From: an uncultured Pelagibacteraceae bacterium
GTDB taxonomy: Bacteria > Pseudomonadota > Alphaproteobacteria > Pelagibacterales > Pelagibacteraceae
Reading direction: 5' to 3'
DNA: 64,000 nt
Assembly (NCBI GenBank): GCA_902623785.1
Contig: CACNVG010000001.1
Span: forward strand, 138,714 to 202,713
Position numbers and translations under genes: made by a program. A model generated the notes under the pieces. That model was not told where the DNA came from. It saw only the letters and a list, made by a program, of their open reading frames with translations, and did not search any database. Shown here piece after piece: positions 52,221 through 61,692 of this stretch. The stretch's first letter is position 1, and each line of letters begins with the position of its first letter.

Positions 52221-52874
52221 TTGGATAACGAAATTTTAAACCAGCAATCTCAGCATTGGGAAAGCAATTTCTCGAGTAAGCCTGAGATGTTTGGGCTTGA
52301 ACCAAGCTACTCAGCTGTAAAAGCCTTAGAATTTTTTAAAAAGAATAATATCAATAATATAATCGAATTAGGTGCCGGACTTGGTAGAGATACGATTTTT
52401 TTTGCCAAAAATTCAATTAATGTACATGCAATTGATTATAGTAAATCAGCAATAAAAATAATTGAGACAAAGTCAAAAAAATACGATTTAAAAAAGTTTA
52501 TTAAGACAGACATTTTTGATGTAAGAAAAAAACTAAGATTTAAAGATGAATACTTTCAAGCTTGTTATTCACACATGCTTTATTGTATGGCCCTTACGAA
52601 TCACGATTTGAAAAATTTGAATGACGAAATAAAGAGAGTTTTGAATAAAAATGGAATTAATATTTATACAGTAAGAAACCAAACTGATGGAGATTTTAAA
52701 AAGGGCAATCATAGGGGAGAAGATCTTTACGAAATGAATGGTTTTATAGTCCATTACTTTTCTGTGGAGAAGATAAAGAGTCTTTTAGATGGATTTTCAA
52801 ATATAAGCATTGAACATTTCGACGAGGGGTCATTTCCAAGAAAATTGACAATGGTTATTAATCGCAAAATTTAA
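52221..52874 (+). CDS. Class I SAM-dependent methyltransferase
   Basis: NIIELGAGLGRDTIFFAKNSINVHAIDYSKSAI; probable TTG start near 52221. Confidence 0.82.
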   Translation: MDNEILNQQSQHWESNFSSKPEMFGLEPSYSAVKALEFFKKNNINNIIELGAGLGRDTIFFAKNSINVHAIDYSKSAIKIIETKSKKYDLKKFIKTDIFDVRKKLRFKDEYFQACYSHMLYCMALTNHDLKNLNDEIKRVLNKNGINIYTVRNQTDGDFKKGNHRGEDLYEMNGFIVHYFSVEKIKSLLDGFSNISIEHFDEGSFPRKLTMVINRKI

Positions 52875-52916
52875 TTATCCTTATATACCAACATTTCTGG
52901 AAGCGATTTTATCTCA

Positions 52917-53651
52917 TTGGAATTTTTCGAATTCATACTAAATAAGTCGGGTATGAACGAACTAAATAAACATTTCGAACCAAAAAATTTGAGTGACAAG
53001 GTAGCATTATCTTTTACTAAATTTTTAAGGTTTTTAGCTGATACTTTTTTTAAGAAAAGATATGGGCATAGAGCGGTAGTACTTGAAACTGTAGCAGCAG
53101 TTCCAGGAATGGTCGCAGGTATGCTAATTCATTTAAAATCTTTAAGAAAAATGGAAGATGACAGAGGATGGATTAAAACTTTGTTAGATGAAGCTGAAAA
53201 TGAAAGAATGCACTTAATGACATTTATTCATATTGCAAAACCAACTTGGTTAGAAAGAGTTATTATACTAACAGCGCAATTTATTTTCATAGTCACATAC
53301 GCTTTAATTTATTTAATTTCACAAAGAACAGCACATAGAATTGTTGGATATTTTGAGGAAGAAGCTGTTAGAAGTTACACTGAATATTTACACGAATTGG
53401 AAACTGGTAAAATTAAAGATCAACCGGCGCCAGAAATCGCGATCAATTACTGGAATTTACCACTTCATTCTACATTAAAAGATGTTGTTAGAGTTATAAG
53501 AGATGACGAGGCAGGGCACAGAGATGTAAACCATAATTTTGCTGACGTAATTGATACTAGAGTAAGATTAAAAAGAAGCGCAAATATAGAGAAAAAAGAA
53601 AAATCAAAAAATACAAACTTAAAAAATGATAAGGAATTAAAAAAAAATTAA
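52917..53651 (+). CDS. aox: Alternative oxidase (AOX) family di-iron protein
   Basis: [68 protein letters not shown] (di-iron ligands). Confidence 0.93.
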   Translation: MEFFEFILNKSGMNELNKHFEPKNLSDKVALSFTKFLRFLADTFFKKRYGHRAVVLETVAAVPGMVAGMLIHLKSLRKMEDDRGWIKTLLDEAENERMHLMTFIHIAKPTWLERVIILTAQFIFIVTYALIYLISQRTAHRIVGYFEEEAVRSYTEYLHELETGKIKDQPAPEIAINYWNLPLHSTLKDVVRVIRDDEAGHRDVNHNFADVIDTRVRLKRSANIEKKEKSKNTNLKNDKELKKN

Positions 53652-53652
53652 T

Positions 53653-54099
53653 ATGAGCAAAAATATAAATATTTTATGGGCATCAATGGGTGGCACAGCA
53701 GAAGGAGTAGCTGATAGATTAAACGATAAAGCTACCAAAATGGGATTTACAACTAATCAACAAGAACTTAATGATGTTACAATGGGTGATTTTTCAAAAA
53801 TGGATAATGTTGCAATCGTCACCTCTACAACTGGAGAAGGTGACCTTCCAACAAACGGTGAAGACTTCTGGTTAGATTTAAAAGAGTCTAATAATTCTTT
53901 AAAAACTTTAAACTACAGTGTTTGCGCTTTAGGTGATAGATCGCATGATACTTTCTGTGGAGCAGGAAAGAAAGTTGATGCAAAATTAGTAGAATTAGGA
54001 GCAAACAAAGTTTTAGATAGACAAGAATGTGATGGATCAGATGAAGGTTCTGATCAATGGGGAAATCTATTCTTAGAAAAAATAAAAACTGTACAATAA
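53653..54099 (+). CDS. Flavodoxin domain protein (MioC-like)
   Basis: ILWASMGGTAEGVADRL, TSTTGEGDLPTNGEDFW, CALGDRSHDTFCGAGKKVD. Confidence 0.87.
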   Translation: MSKNINILWASMGGTAEGVADRLNDKATKMGFTTNQQELNDVTMGDFSKMDNVAIVTSTTGEGDLPTNGEDFWLDLKESNNSLKTLNYSVCALGDRSHDTFCGAGKKVDAKLVELGANKVLDRQECDGSDEGSDQWGNLFLEKIKTVQ

Positions 54100-54112
54100 T
54101 ATTAATATATTA

Positions 54113-54619
54113 ATGTTTAAATCATTCTCATACATAATTTTATTATCATTTTTCATTTCCACAGCTCATGCTGATATGAATATGAAAATAGGTTCAAAAG
54201 GTAAACTTTCTGAAGTAGATAGAACTATCCAAGTTAAGATGTTTGATAACTATTATGAACCAAAGTCCTTTAATATTAAAAAAGGTGAAACGATAAAATT
54301 CGAAGTAGTTAATGTAGGCAACCTTGTACATGAATTTAATATTGCTAATGCAATGATGCATAAAAAACATCAGCCTGAAATGGAAAGAATGGTTGAGAAT
54401 GAAATTTTATTAGCAGATTCAATTGATAGAGAGAAGATGAAAAAAATGGCAAAAATGGATAAAGCAATGGGACACTCTCACAGCAATAGTGTTCTTTTAG
54501 CTCCAAATGAAAAAGGGGATTTAATTTGGAAGTTTGACAATGCAATGAATATTGAAATTGCTTGTAATGTGCCTGGCCATTATCAAATTGGAATGGTAGC
54601 TAAAATAGAGTTAGAATAA
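54113..54619 (+). CDS. Periplasmic cupredoxin-like copper protein
   Basis: Signal peptide; VNVGNLVHEFNI and CNVPGHYQIGM cupredoxin Cu ligands; Met/His-rich middle. Confidence 0.87.
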   Translation: MFKSFSYIILLSFFISTAHADMNMKIGSKGKLSEVDRTIQVKMFDNYYEPKSFNIKKGETIKFEVVNVGNLVHEFNIANAMMHKKHQPEMERMVENEILLADSIDREKMKKMAKMDKAMGHSHSNSVLLAPNEKGDLIWKFDNAMNIEIACNVPGHYQIGMVAKIELE

Positions 54620-54643
54620 CCTTATTAAAATTATTTTACTTAA

Positions 54644-55087
54644 ATGAGTTCAGAGAGTTTAAACTTTAATTGGACATGTAAACACACATGGAAAAGAAGT
54701 GCAAAAAATACCGCATGGTGTTTGCTTGGGTGTTCTATTGGAGATTTTGGAACAATCTTATTTTTTCAACTGTCTAAAATTCCATTTCCAGTTCTTGGAA
54801 TAATGACTTTAGCAATTATCAATGGATTAATCACAAGTATAATTTTGGAAACAGTTATACTTGTGAGACAAAATTTTGATTTTAGAAAAGCATTCAATAC
54901 AGCAATAGGGATGAGTTTTATATCTATGATCAGTATGGAAGTTGCAATGAATTTAACAGATTATCTTTTAACAGGTGGAGCAATATTAACTTGGTGGGTT
55001 GTTCCATTAATGTTAATTGTGGGTTTTGTAACGCCTTGGCCTTATAATTATTGGAGATTAAAAAAGTTTAATATAGCTTGTCACTAA
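54644..55087 (+). CDS. DUF4396 membrane protein
   Basis: KHTWKRSAKNTAWCLLGCSIGDFGTI, WWVVPLMLIVGFVTPWPYNYWRL. Confidence 0.8.
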   Translation: MSSESLNFNWTCKHTWKRSAKNTAWCLLGCSIGDFGTILFFQLSKIPFPVLGIMTLAIINGLITSIILETVILVRQNFDFRKAFNTAIGMSFISMISMEVAMNLTDYLLTGGAILTWWVVPLMLIVGFVTPWPYNYWRLKKFNIACH

Positions 55088-55102
55088 CCTAGATAAAAAA
55101 AG

Positions 55103-56524
55103 TTATTTTTCATATAGATAGGTTACGATTAATTTGTGATTAATTTTACTCACGTTTTTCCATGTTGAAAAAATGAAATTATTAGCTGAACAATCATATC
55201 CATTTATTGGCTGATAACAAATAAGCCAGATATTTTTTAAATTATCTATTTCATCAATCGATTTAAAAAAATTTATATTATTTTTTTTTGAAACTTTAGT
55301 ATTTTCAGCATAATTAATAATAATTTTTTCTGTTATTTCTGCCTTTGTTTTAAAAATTACATTTTTATCTTCAAATTTTGATATATGGCCTAATGATTTA
55401 CTAAATTCCGGTTTAGATATTTCTCTATTAAAAATTTCAATATAATTGTTGATTACCGAGGATCCTAAAATAATAAACAAGATTAAAATTTTCTCTCTAT
55501 TATTGTTTATATTAAAAATTAAATTTGAGACTAAAATAATAACTGGTATTAAAACAAAGATTATATACCTGTCAGTTAAAATAGGTTTCTGAAAAATGCT
55601 ATAGACAATAGGTAACAAATATGAAAACATTAAAATTAGAATTAACAAAAAGTACCTATTATTATATTTGAATACTAAATTTCTATTGCGATAAATTAAA
55701 TACAATAACACAGATAAATAGATAGCCCCCATGATTTTTGATCCAAAAAACCTCGAGAAAAAAAAATCATAAAAAAAATCTAAATTAATCTCAGGCATCC
55801 AAAATTCTCTAATACTCATTTGCAAAAATAAGAAGTCATACATTAACAATATATATAAACATATTGAGACAATAATGCATGATAAATTAAAATATATTTT
55901 TTCTTTTTCAAAAAATTTTTTTATAAATAAAAATATAATTTGAGAAAAGGTAATCATAAAAAAAAAGACATGTAAGCAATTACCTAAAATTGAAAAGGAT
56001 ATGTAAAAAATAGAAAATATAATTTTATGTTTATCTAAATTTTTATTCTCACATAATTTGAAAAAAAAAATTAAATTTAAAATACTTACTAAAAATAACA
56101 AAGAGTATAATCTTGTCTCCTGCGAATAACTTATTAAATAAAAGTTAAAAGAGCATAAAATTGCTGTTATTAAAAAACTTTTATTTTTATCAATTTGGAA
56201 TGACAAATAACTTAAGGCTGGTATACATAAAATACCAAAAATAAATGGTAAAACCCTTCCTAAATTTGGATCATAACCAAAATAATAAAAAAATTCTTTT
56301 AGTATAAGGTTAAATACTAAATTTGTTCCTCTACCTACAACTTTTGCTCTTTCTAAAGTTTCTGAAAAAATAATTGTTGGGTCAGCTACATAAAAACCAG
56401 CCTGTTCATCAAGCCAATAGTCTTCTAGATTTAAATTATAAAGTCTTAATAAAATTCCTGAAATAAAAATTAGAAAAAAAAAAATTATATATTTTATGGA
56501 TAAATTACTTTTCTGAGTAACCAT
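55103..56524 (-). CDS. Multi-TM glycosyltransferase-like (ArnT/GT39/GT83-type) protein
   Basis: N-terminal GILLRLYNLNLEDYWLDEQAGFYVADP acidic motif after TM1, ~10+ TM. Confidence 0.7.
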   Translation of the reverse strand: MVTQKSNLSIKYIIFFFLIFISGILLRLYNLNLEDYWLDEQAGFYVADPTIIFSETLERAKVVGRGTNLVFNLILKEFFYYFGYDPNLGRVLPFIFGILCIPALSYLSFQIDKNKSFLITAILCSFNFYLISYSQETRLYSLLFLVSILNLIFFFKLCENKNLDKHKIIFSIFYISFSILGNCLHVFFFMITFSQIIFLFIKKFFEKEKIYFNLSCIIVSICLYILLMYDFLFLQMSIREFWMPEINLDFFYDFFFSRFFGSKIMGAIYLSVLLYLIYRNRNLVFKYNNRYFLLILILMFSYLLPIVYSIFQKPILTDRYIIFVLIPVIILVSNLIFNINNNREKILILFIILGSSVINNYIEIFNREISKPEFSKSLGHISKFEDKNVIFKTKAEITEKIIINYAENTKVSKKNNINFFKSIDEIDNLKNIWLICYQPINGYDCSANNFIFSTWKNVSKINHKLIVTYLYEK

Positions 56525-57794
56525 ATTTTCTTAATCTGGCATCACCAGTTCTTGCATGTGCTTCCATCCCTTCATATCTTGAAATTCTTGCAGCAGCTGC
56601 GCCAACTTCTTTAGTAGATTGCTTCGTCATTCTTTGAAAACTTAAAGTCTTAATAAATTTTCCTACAAATAAGCCACCTGTATATTTTCCAGCTCCTTTA
56701 GTGGGCAATATGTGGTTAGTACCTGAACATTTATCACCGTAAGCAACAGTAGTTTCTTCACCTATAAATAATGATCCATAATTTTTTAATCTTTCGTGGA
56801 ACCATTTTAAATTTTTTGTTTGTAACTCTAAATGTTCTGGAGCATAATCATCACTCACTTTGACCATTTCTTCGTTGGTATCACATAAAATAACTTCACC
56901 ATAATCTCTCCATGCCGCTTCAGCACTTAATCTTGGGACTTCTGGTAATTCTTCAATTAGTTCAGGAACCCTTTTCATAACTGCATCAGCTAACTTTGAA
57001 CTTGTTGTATATAACCAAGCAGGTGAGTTATAACCATGTTCAGCTTGTCCTACTAAGTCAACTGCTACAATTTCTGGATCTGCAGTTTCATCAGCTATAA
57101 TTCCAATTTCTGTTGGTCCAGCAAATAAATCAATACCAACTTTACCAAATAAAATTCTTTTAGCTTCAGCAACAAATTGATTTCCAGGTCCAACTAAAAT
57201 ATCAGCAGGGGCGTTACCAAATAAACCGAATGTCATCGCAGCTATAGCTGGTACTCCACCTAAATTCAAAATTACATCTGCACCACATAAGTCAGCTGTA
57301 TAAATTATAGAAGGGTGGGCACCTATATTTTCTTTCGGTGGACTGCATGCGATAATATTTTTAACACCAGCAACTTTTGCAGTAGTCACACTCATAACAG
57401 CTGAAGCAATGTGTGCGTATCTTCCTCCAGGTATATAACACCCAGCGGTATTAACCGGTACTAGTTTTTGACCAGCATATAATCCATTTGAAAGCTCAAC
57501 TTCAAAGTCTTGTCCGTAGTTTTTTAATTGAGCTTCAGCAAATTTTTTAACTCTGTCGTAAGAAAATTTAATATCGTCTTTAGTCTTTTGATCTAATTTT
57601 TTTTTGATCTCTTCAATTTTTTCTCTAGATACTATTATCTCTCCATCGTATTTATCGAATTTTTTTGTTAATTCTTTACAACCTTCTTCTTTTGATTTTT
57701 CAAGTTCTTTTAAAAGATTTTGAACGATCTCTTTAGTTTTAGTGTCATCTGTTGAAGCTGTCTTAGTTGCTTTTTTTAAATATTTTATTGTCAT
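56505..57794 (-). CDS. HisD-family dehydrogenase (sulfopropanediol dehydrogenase HpsN-like candidate)
   Basis: NTAGCYIPGGRYAHIASAVM, VGPGNQFVAEAKRILFGKVGIDLFAGPTEIGIIAD; no other his genes nearby. Confidence 0.8.
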   Translation of the reverse strand: MTIKYLKKATKTASTDDTKTKEIVQNLLKELEKSKEEGCKELTKKFDKYDGEIIVSREKIEEIKKKLDQKTKDDIKFSYDRVKKFAEAQLKNYGQDFEVELSNGLYAGQKLVPVNTAGCYIPGGRYAHIASAVMSVTTAKVAGVKNIIACSPPKENIGAHPSIIYTADLCGADVILNLGGVPAIAAMTFGLFGNAPADILVGPGNQFVAEAKRILFGKVGIDLFAGPTEIGIIADETADPEIVAVDLVGQAEHGYNSPAWLYTTSSKLADAVMKRVPELIEELPEVPRLSAEAAWRDYGEVILCDTNEEMVKVSDDYAPEHLELQTKNLKWFHERLKNYGSLFIGEETTVAYGDKCSGTNHILPTKGAGKYTGGLFVGKFIKTLSFQRMTKQSTKEVGAAAARISRYEGMEAHARTGDARLRKYGYSEK

Positions 57795-57817
57795 TTATAT
57801 AAATTTATATTTCATTC

Positions 57818-58729
57818 TTAATCTAATGCAACAACTGCTGCGGCTATAGAAGCTAGTCTTGCAACTGCTTCATCCGATCTACTTGTTATAACTACTGGAA
57901 CCTTTCCACCAACTACAACGCCTGCTGCGCAAGCTCCCATGAAATAGATCATCATTTTAACTAAAGCATTACCAGTTTCAACACTTGGAACTAACAAAAC
58001 ATCAGCATCACCTGCAACAATATTCTTTATTCCTTTTATTGAAGCTGATTTTCTAGAAATACTATTATCAAAGGCTAGGGGACCAAAAACGTCAGCCTCT
58101 AATTTTTCTTTTTTAGATAATTCAGTTATTTCTTTTGCTTCCATTGAACTTTGTATACTATCAAGAACTTCTTCAGTCGCAGATAAGACAGCAACTTTTG
58201 GTCTATTGTTTCCTATTCTTTTTGAAAAACCAATTACATTTTTTAAAATATGCATCTTAGTTTTAACGTTTGGCATAACATTTAATGCGCCGTCCGTAAT
58301 GATTAACGGCTTATCATCTTTATCTAAAGTCATATGCCAAATATGGCTTAGTCTAGTCTTTCCTAAAAGTTGGTATTCTCTTTTTAAAACTTCTTTCATT
58401 AATATATCAGTATGAATGTGACCTTTTACTATAATCTTTATTTTTCCTGCCTTTGCTAATTTAGCAGCAACAATTGCAGTATTATTTTCTACCGGTTCAT
58501 GAATAATTTCATACTGAGAAATATCAAATTTAATATCTTCAGCACATTTTTGTATTTGTTCCTTATCTCCAATAAAAATTGGTTTAACTAGATTTTCTTT
58601 AACTGCATCCATCACTGAGAGCATCGGCAAAGGCTTTCCAGCATTTACAATTGCTGCACTAACCCCCTTCTTTTTGCTAGCCGCATCCAATAGATTATTA
58701 GGGCACACTATTTGCTTATCTGAAATCAT
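57818..58729 (-). CDS. Phosphate acetyl/butyryltransferase family protein
   Basis: VKGHIHTDILMKEVLKRE, LIITDGALNVMPNVKTK, DVLLVPSVETGNALVKMMIYFM. Confidence 0.87.
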   Translation of the reverse strand: MISDKQIVCPNNLLDAASKKKGVSAAIVNAGKPLPMLSVMDAVKENLVKPIFIGDKEQIQKCAEDIKFDISQYEIIHEPVENNTAIVAAKLAKAGKIKIIVKGHIHTDILMKEVLKREYQLLGKTRLSHIWHMTLDKDDKPLIITDGALNVMPNVKTKMHILKNVIGFSKRIGNNRPKVAVLSATEEVLDSIQSSMEAKEITELSKKEKLEADVFGPLAFDNSISRKSASIKGIKNIVAGDADVLLVPSVETGNALVKMMIYFMGACAAGVVVGGKVPVVITSRSDEAVARLASIAAAVVALD

Positions 58730-58798
58730 AAAAAAATCTTATATTTGTTTTTATAATGAGTATAAAGGAATTTGAGCATATTTGTGGTAATATAAAAG

Positions 58799-59662
58799 AT
58801 GGAAATTGTAACAAAAATAACACCGATAATCCTTGCATTAATAATGCTTGGTTTAGGATTAGGTTTAAAACTCGAAGATTTCACAAGAGTATTAAAAACA
58901 CCTAAAGATTTTATTGTTGGTTTTATTTCACAATTAATAATCCTTCCACTTGTTGCTTATTTATTAATTTTAATTTTAAGAACACCTCCTGAAATCGCAA
59001 TTGGAGTAATGATTATTGCAGCAGCACCAGGAGGAGTGACTTCAAATGTAATGACTAAATTTGCAGACGGTGACGTGGCATTATCAATTTCTTTAACAGC
59101 TATAATAAGTTTATTAAGTATTATTACAGTTCCTTTTATAATTTTTACATCTGCAGATTTGTTTGGAATTACCAATATTGCAGAAAATATATCAATGATT
59201 GGTATCGCATTTAAGATGTTTTTAGTTGTTACTGTGCCAGTTATATTAGGAATGATTATAAGAAAATTTGCAGAAAGTTTTGTAGCCTCAAAAGTAGAAA
59301 TATTTAACAAACTTAATATTGTATTATTTGCAGTTTTTTTCTTTGCTGCATTTTATGAGGAAAGAGAAAACTTAATAAATTTATTGAAACAAGCAGGTCT
59401 AATTACCTTGATTTTAAATGTTACTATGATGGTTATTGCATATTATCTCGGTAAAATTTTTGCATCAGGAGTAAAGCAGCTTAAATGTATTGCTTTAGAA
59501 TGTGGTTTACAAAACGGAACTTTGGCGCTGTTTGTTTCTACTCAAATATTTGGGTCCAATATATTGTATGCAATACCTACCGGTGCATATGCACTGATAA
59601 TGTATATAACTGGATTTACTTTTGTATTTTTATTAAGACGAAGCACTAATCAAATTTTCTAA
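58799..59662 (+). CDS. Bile acid:sodium symporter (BASS) family transporter
   Basis: IMLGLGLGLKLEDFTRVLKTPKDFIVGF, AAAPGGVTSNVMTKFADGDVALSISLTAI, ECGLQNGTLALF. Confidence 0.9.
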   Translation: MEIVTKITPIILALIMLGLGLGLKLEDFTRVLKTPKDFIVGFISQLIILPLVAYLLILILRTPPEIAIGVMIIAAAPGGVTSNVMTKFADGDVALSISLTAIISLLSIITVPFIIFTSADLFGITNIAENISMIGIAFKMFLVVTVPVILGMIIRKFAESFVASKVEIFNKLNIVLFAVFFFAAFYEERENLINLLKQAGLITLILNVTMMVIAYYLGKIFASGVKQLKCIALECGLQNGTLALFVSTQIFGSNILYAIPTGAYALIMYITGFTFVFLLRRSTNQIF

Positions 59663-60652
59663 ATCTTTTTCTATTTCTTTAGGTAAATAAATTTTCTTTT
59701 TAGAGTTTTTTGAAAATCTTTTTGCTTTATTTTCTCCAGGATAAGAAATTGAGGCAAAACCTTTAGCCCGAGGAAGCTTTTTTATAATTCTAATATTTTC
59801 TTTTATTCTTTTGATATAATTTTTTCCAATAAATATATTAGGTTTAATAGCTAAAAATAAATGGCCAACGTTTTGTGGTCCTCTAAAATCATCAAATGGA
59901 TCTCTAACTTTTCCACCGTGAGCAGCTCCTGTAATCACTCCACTTAAAATATCTACCATCCACGCAAGACCTGATCCTCTAAAACCTGCAATCGGAAGCT
60001 GAACTCCTTCTAAAGCTTTTTTAGCATCTGTGGTGGGGTTTCCACTTTTATCTAAGGCGACACCGGCAGGAATTTTTTTACCCAGTCTTGCAGCAACTCT
60101 AATTATACCTCTGTTTATCATTGATACAGATGTGTCTAAAATAAATGGAACTTTTCCTCCTGATGGTGTTCCAAAGCAGATAGGGTTAGTACCGAACAAA
60201 GTTTTTTTCGCCCCGAAAGGTGCGATTGCAGGTGGTGCATTAGTAAAACACCAAACCATTAAATTTTTTTTAACCGCTTGTTCAACGTAATAACCTGACA
60301 AACCATAATGTCCTGAATTTTTTACACCGACTAATCCAATACCTGTTTTTTTTGTACTCTTTATTAAAGTCTTAATAGCTGTATCTGCTGCAACAAATCC
60401 AATTGAATTGTTTGCATCAATAAAAGATATTGAGTTAGATATTTTCTTAATCTTAATTTTTGGTTTTGGATTGATAACTTTTTTCTTAATTCTTTCACAA
60501 TACATTTTAAGTCTTGATATACCATGACCATATGCACCAACATACTCAGCATTAATTAAAGCATTAGCACTTATTGTTGCATGAGAGAGACTCAATCCTC
60601 TTTTTTTTAAAATTTGGATAACAATTTTTTTTAGTTTTTTTCCATCAACCAT
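59633..60652 (-). CDS. Ldh2/malate-L-lactate-sulfolactate dehydrogenase family
   Basis: GVKNSGHYGLSGYYVEQAVKKNL, GTNPICFGTPSGGKVPFILDTSVSMINRG, PIAGFRGSGLAWMVDILSGVITGA. Confidence 0.88.
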   Translation of the reverse strand: MVDGKKLKKIVIQILKKRGLSLSHATISANALINAEYVGAYGHGISRLKMYCERIKKKVINPKPKIKIKKISNSISFIDANNSIGFVAADTAIKTLIKSTKKTGIGLVGVKNSGHYGLSGYYVEQAVKKNLMVWCFTNAPPAIAPFGAKKTLFGTNPICFGTPSGGKVPFILDTSVSMINRGIIRVAARLGKKIPAGVALDKSGNPTTDAKKALEGVQLPIAGFRGSGLAWMVDILSGVITGAAHGGKVRDPFDDFRGPQNVGHLFLAIKPNIFIGKNYIKRIKENIRIIKKLPRAKGFASISYPGENKAKRFSKNSKKKIYLPKEIEKDLENLISASS

Positions 60653-61692
60653 AGACCGTCCTGACCAAGAAAATAAATCTTTCCATTGACGGGATGAACC
60701 TGAATATCTCTAATTCTTCCAATTTGATTTTGAAATACAATTTCTTCTCGCACATTTTTCATGTTAGAAAAATCAAGCTTTCTTAAAGACATATCTTTTA
60801 AAGATGTTACTAATGCTTGACCATCCCACTCTTTAAATTCATTACCTTTATAAATTGTTATTGCACTTGTTGCAATTGAAGGAACCCAATATTTAATAGC
60901 TTTTGTATACCCTGGCATCCATTTTGGTCCTATCTTAGTTCCACTATAATTTGTTCCACCCCAACCTAATATTTTCCAGCCATAATTTTCACCCTTTTTA
61001 ATTTCTCCAAACCAATCACCACCTTTTGCTCCGTGATTACTTGCATAAACTTTCTTATCAAATTGGGATACCGTTAAACCTTGTGGATTTCTTATACCAA
61101 TTTGATAAATTTCGGGTAGCCAATTCTTTTTATCAATAAATTTAGGATTATCTTTAGGAATTCCTCCGTCTAACTTAATTCTTATTATACTACCGGGATG
61201 TTGAGTTGGATCTTGTGCTATCATTCCTTTTCCTCTTTCACCAACGGATGCAAAAAGAAACTCATCTTTAACTGCCAGTCTGGAACCAAAATGATAACCT
61301 GAATTAATAGGAGGCTGAGCAACAAATATATTATCAAATTTTAATTCACTTCTATCTAAATTTGCTCTTGCAATAGAAGTAGTAGATTTAAATTTTCCGT
61401 GATCCTCTGAGTAGCTAACAAAAACAATTTCATCTTTATATAAGATATCTAATAATCCACCTTGACCATCCTCTAATATTTTAAGATTATGAATTACTTC
61501 AGAAACATTTCCAGCGCTCAGATCTATTAATTTAATTTTTCCTGACTTCTCAGTAATCAATAATTCTTTATCAGATATGAAAGTTGAGCCCCAAGGAGCA
61601 TCTAAATCTGCGATTTTATTTATTCTAAATTCTTGTGCTTCAGCTGATACTGAAAATATAAATAAAAATAGAATTAACCTTTTCCACGCCAT
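60631..61692 (-). CDS. PQQ-dependent sugar dehydrogenase-like beta-propeller (GSDH/sorbosone dehydrogenase family), secreted
   Basis: Signal peptide; IADLDAPWGSTFISDKELLITEKSGKIKLIDL, EIYQIGIRNPQGLTVSQFDKKVYASNHGAKGGDW. Confidence 0.88.
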   Translation of the reverse strand: MAWKRLILFLFIFSVSAEAQEFRINKIADLDAPWGSTFISDKELLITEKSGKIKLIDLSAGNVSEVIHNLKILEDGQGGLLDILYKDEIVFVSYSEDHGKFKSTTSIARANLDRSELKFDNIFVAQPPINSGYHFGSRLAVKDEFLFASVGERGKGMIAQDPTQHPGSIIRIKLDGGIPKDNPKFIDKKNWLPEIYQIGIRNPQGLTVSQFDKKVYASNHGAKGGDWFGEIKKGENYGWKILGWGGTNYSGTKIGPKWMPGYTKAIKYWVPSIATSAITIYKGNEFKEWDGQALVTSLKDMSLRKLDFSNMKNVREEIVFQNQIGRIRDIQVHPVNGKIYFLGQDGLWLMEKN

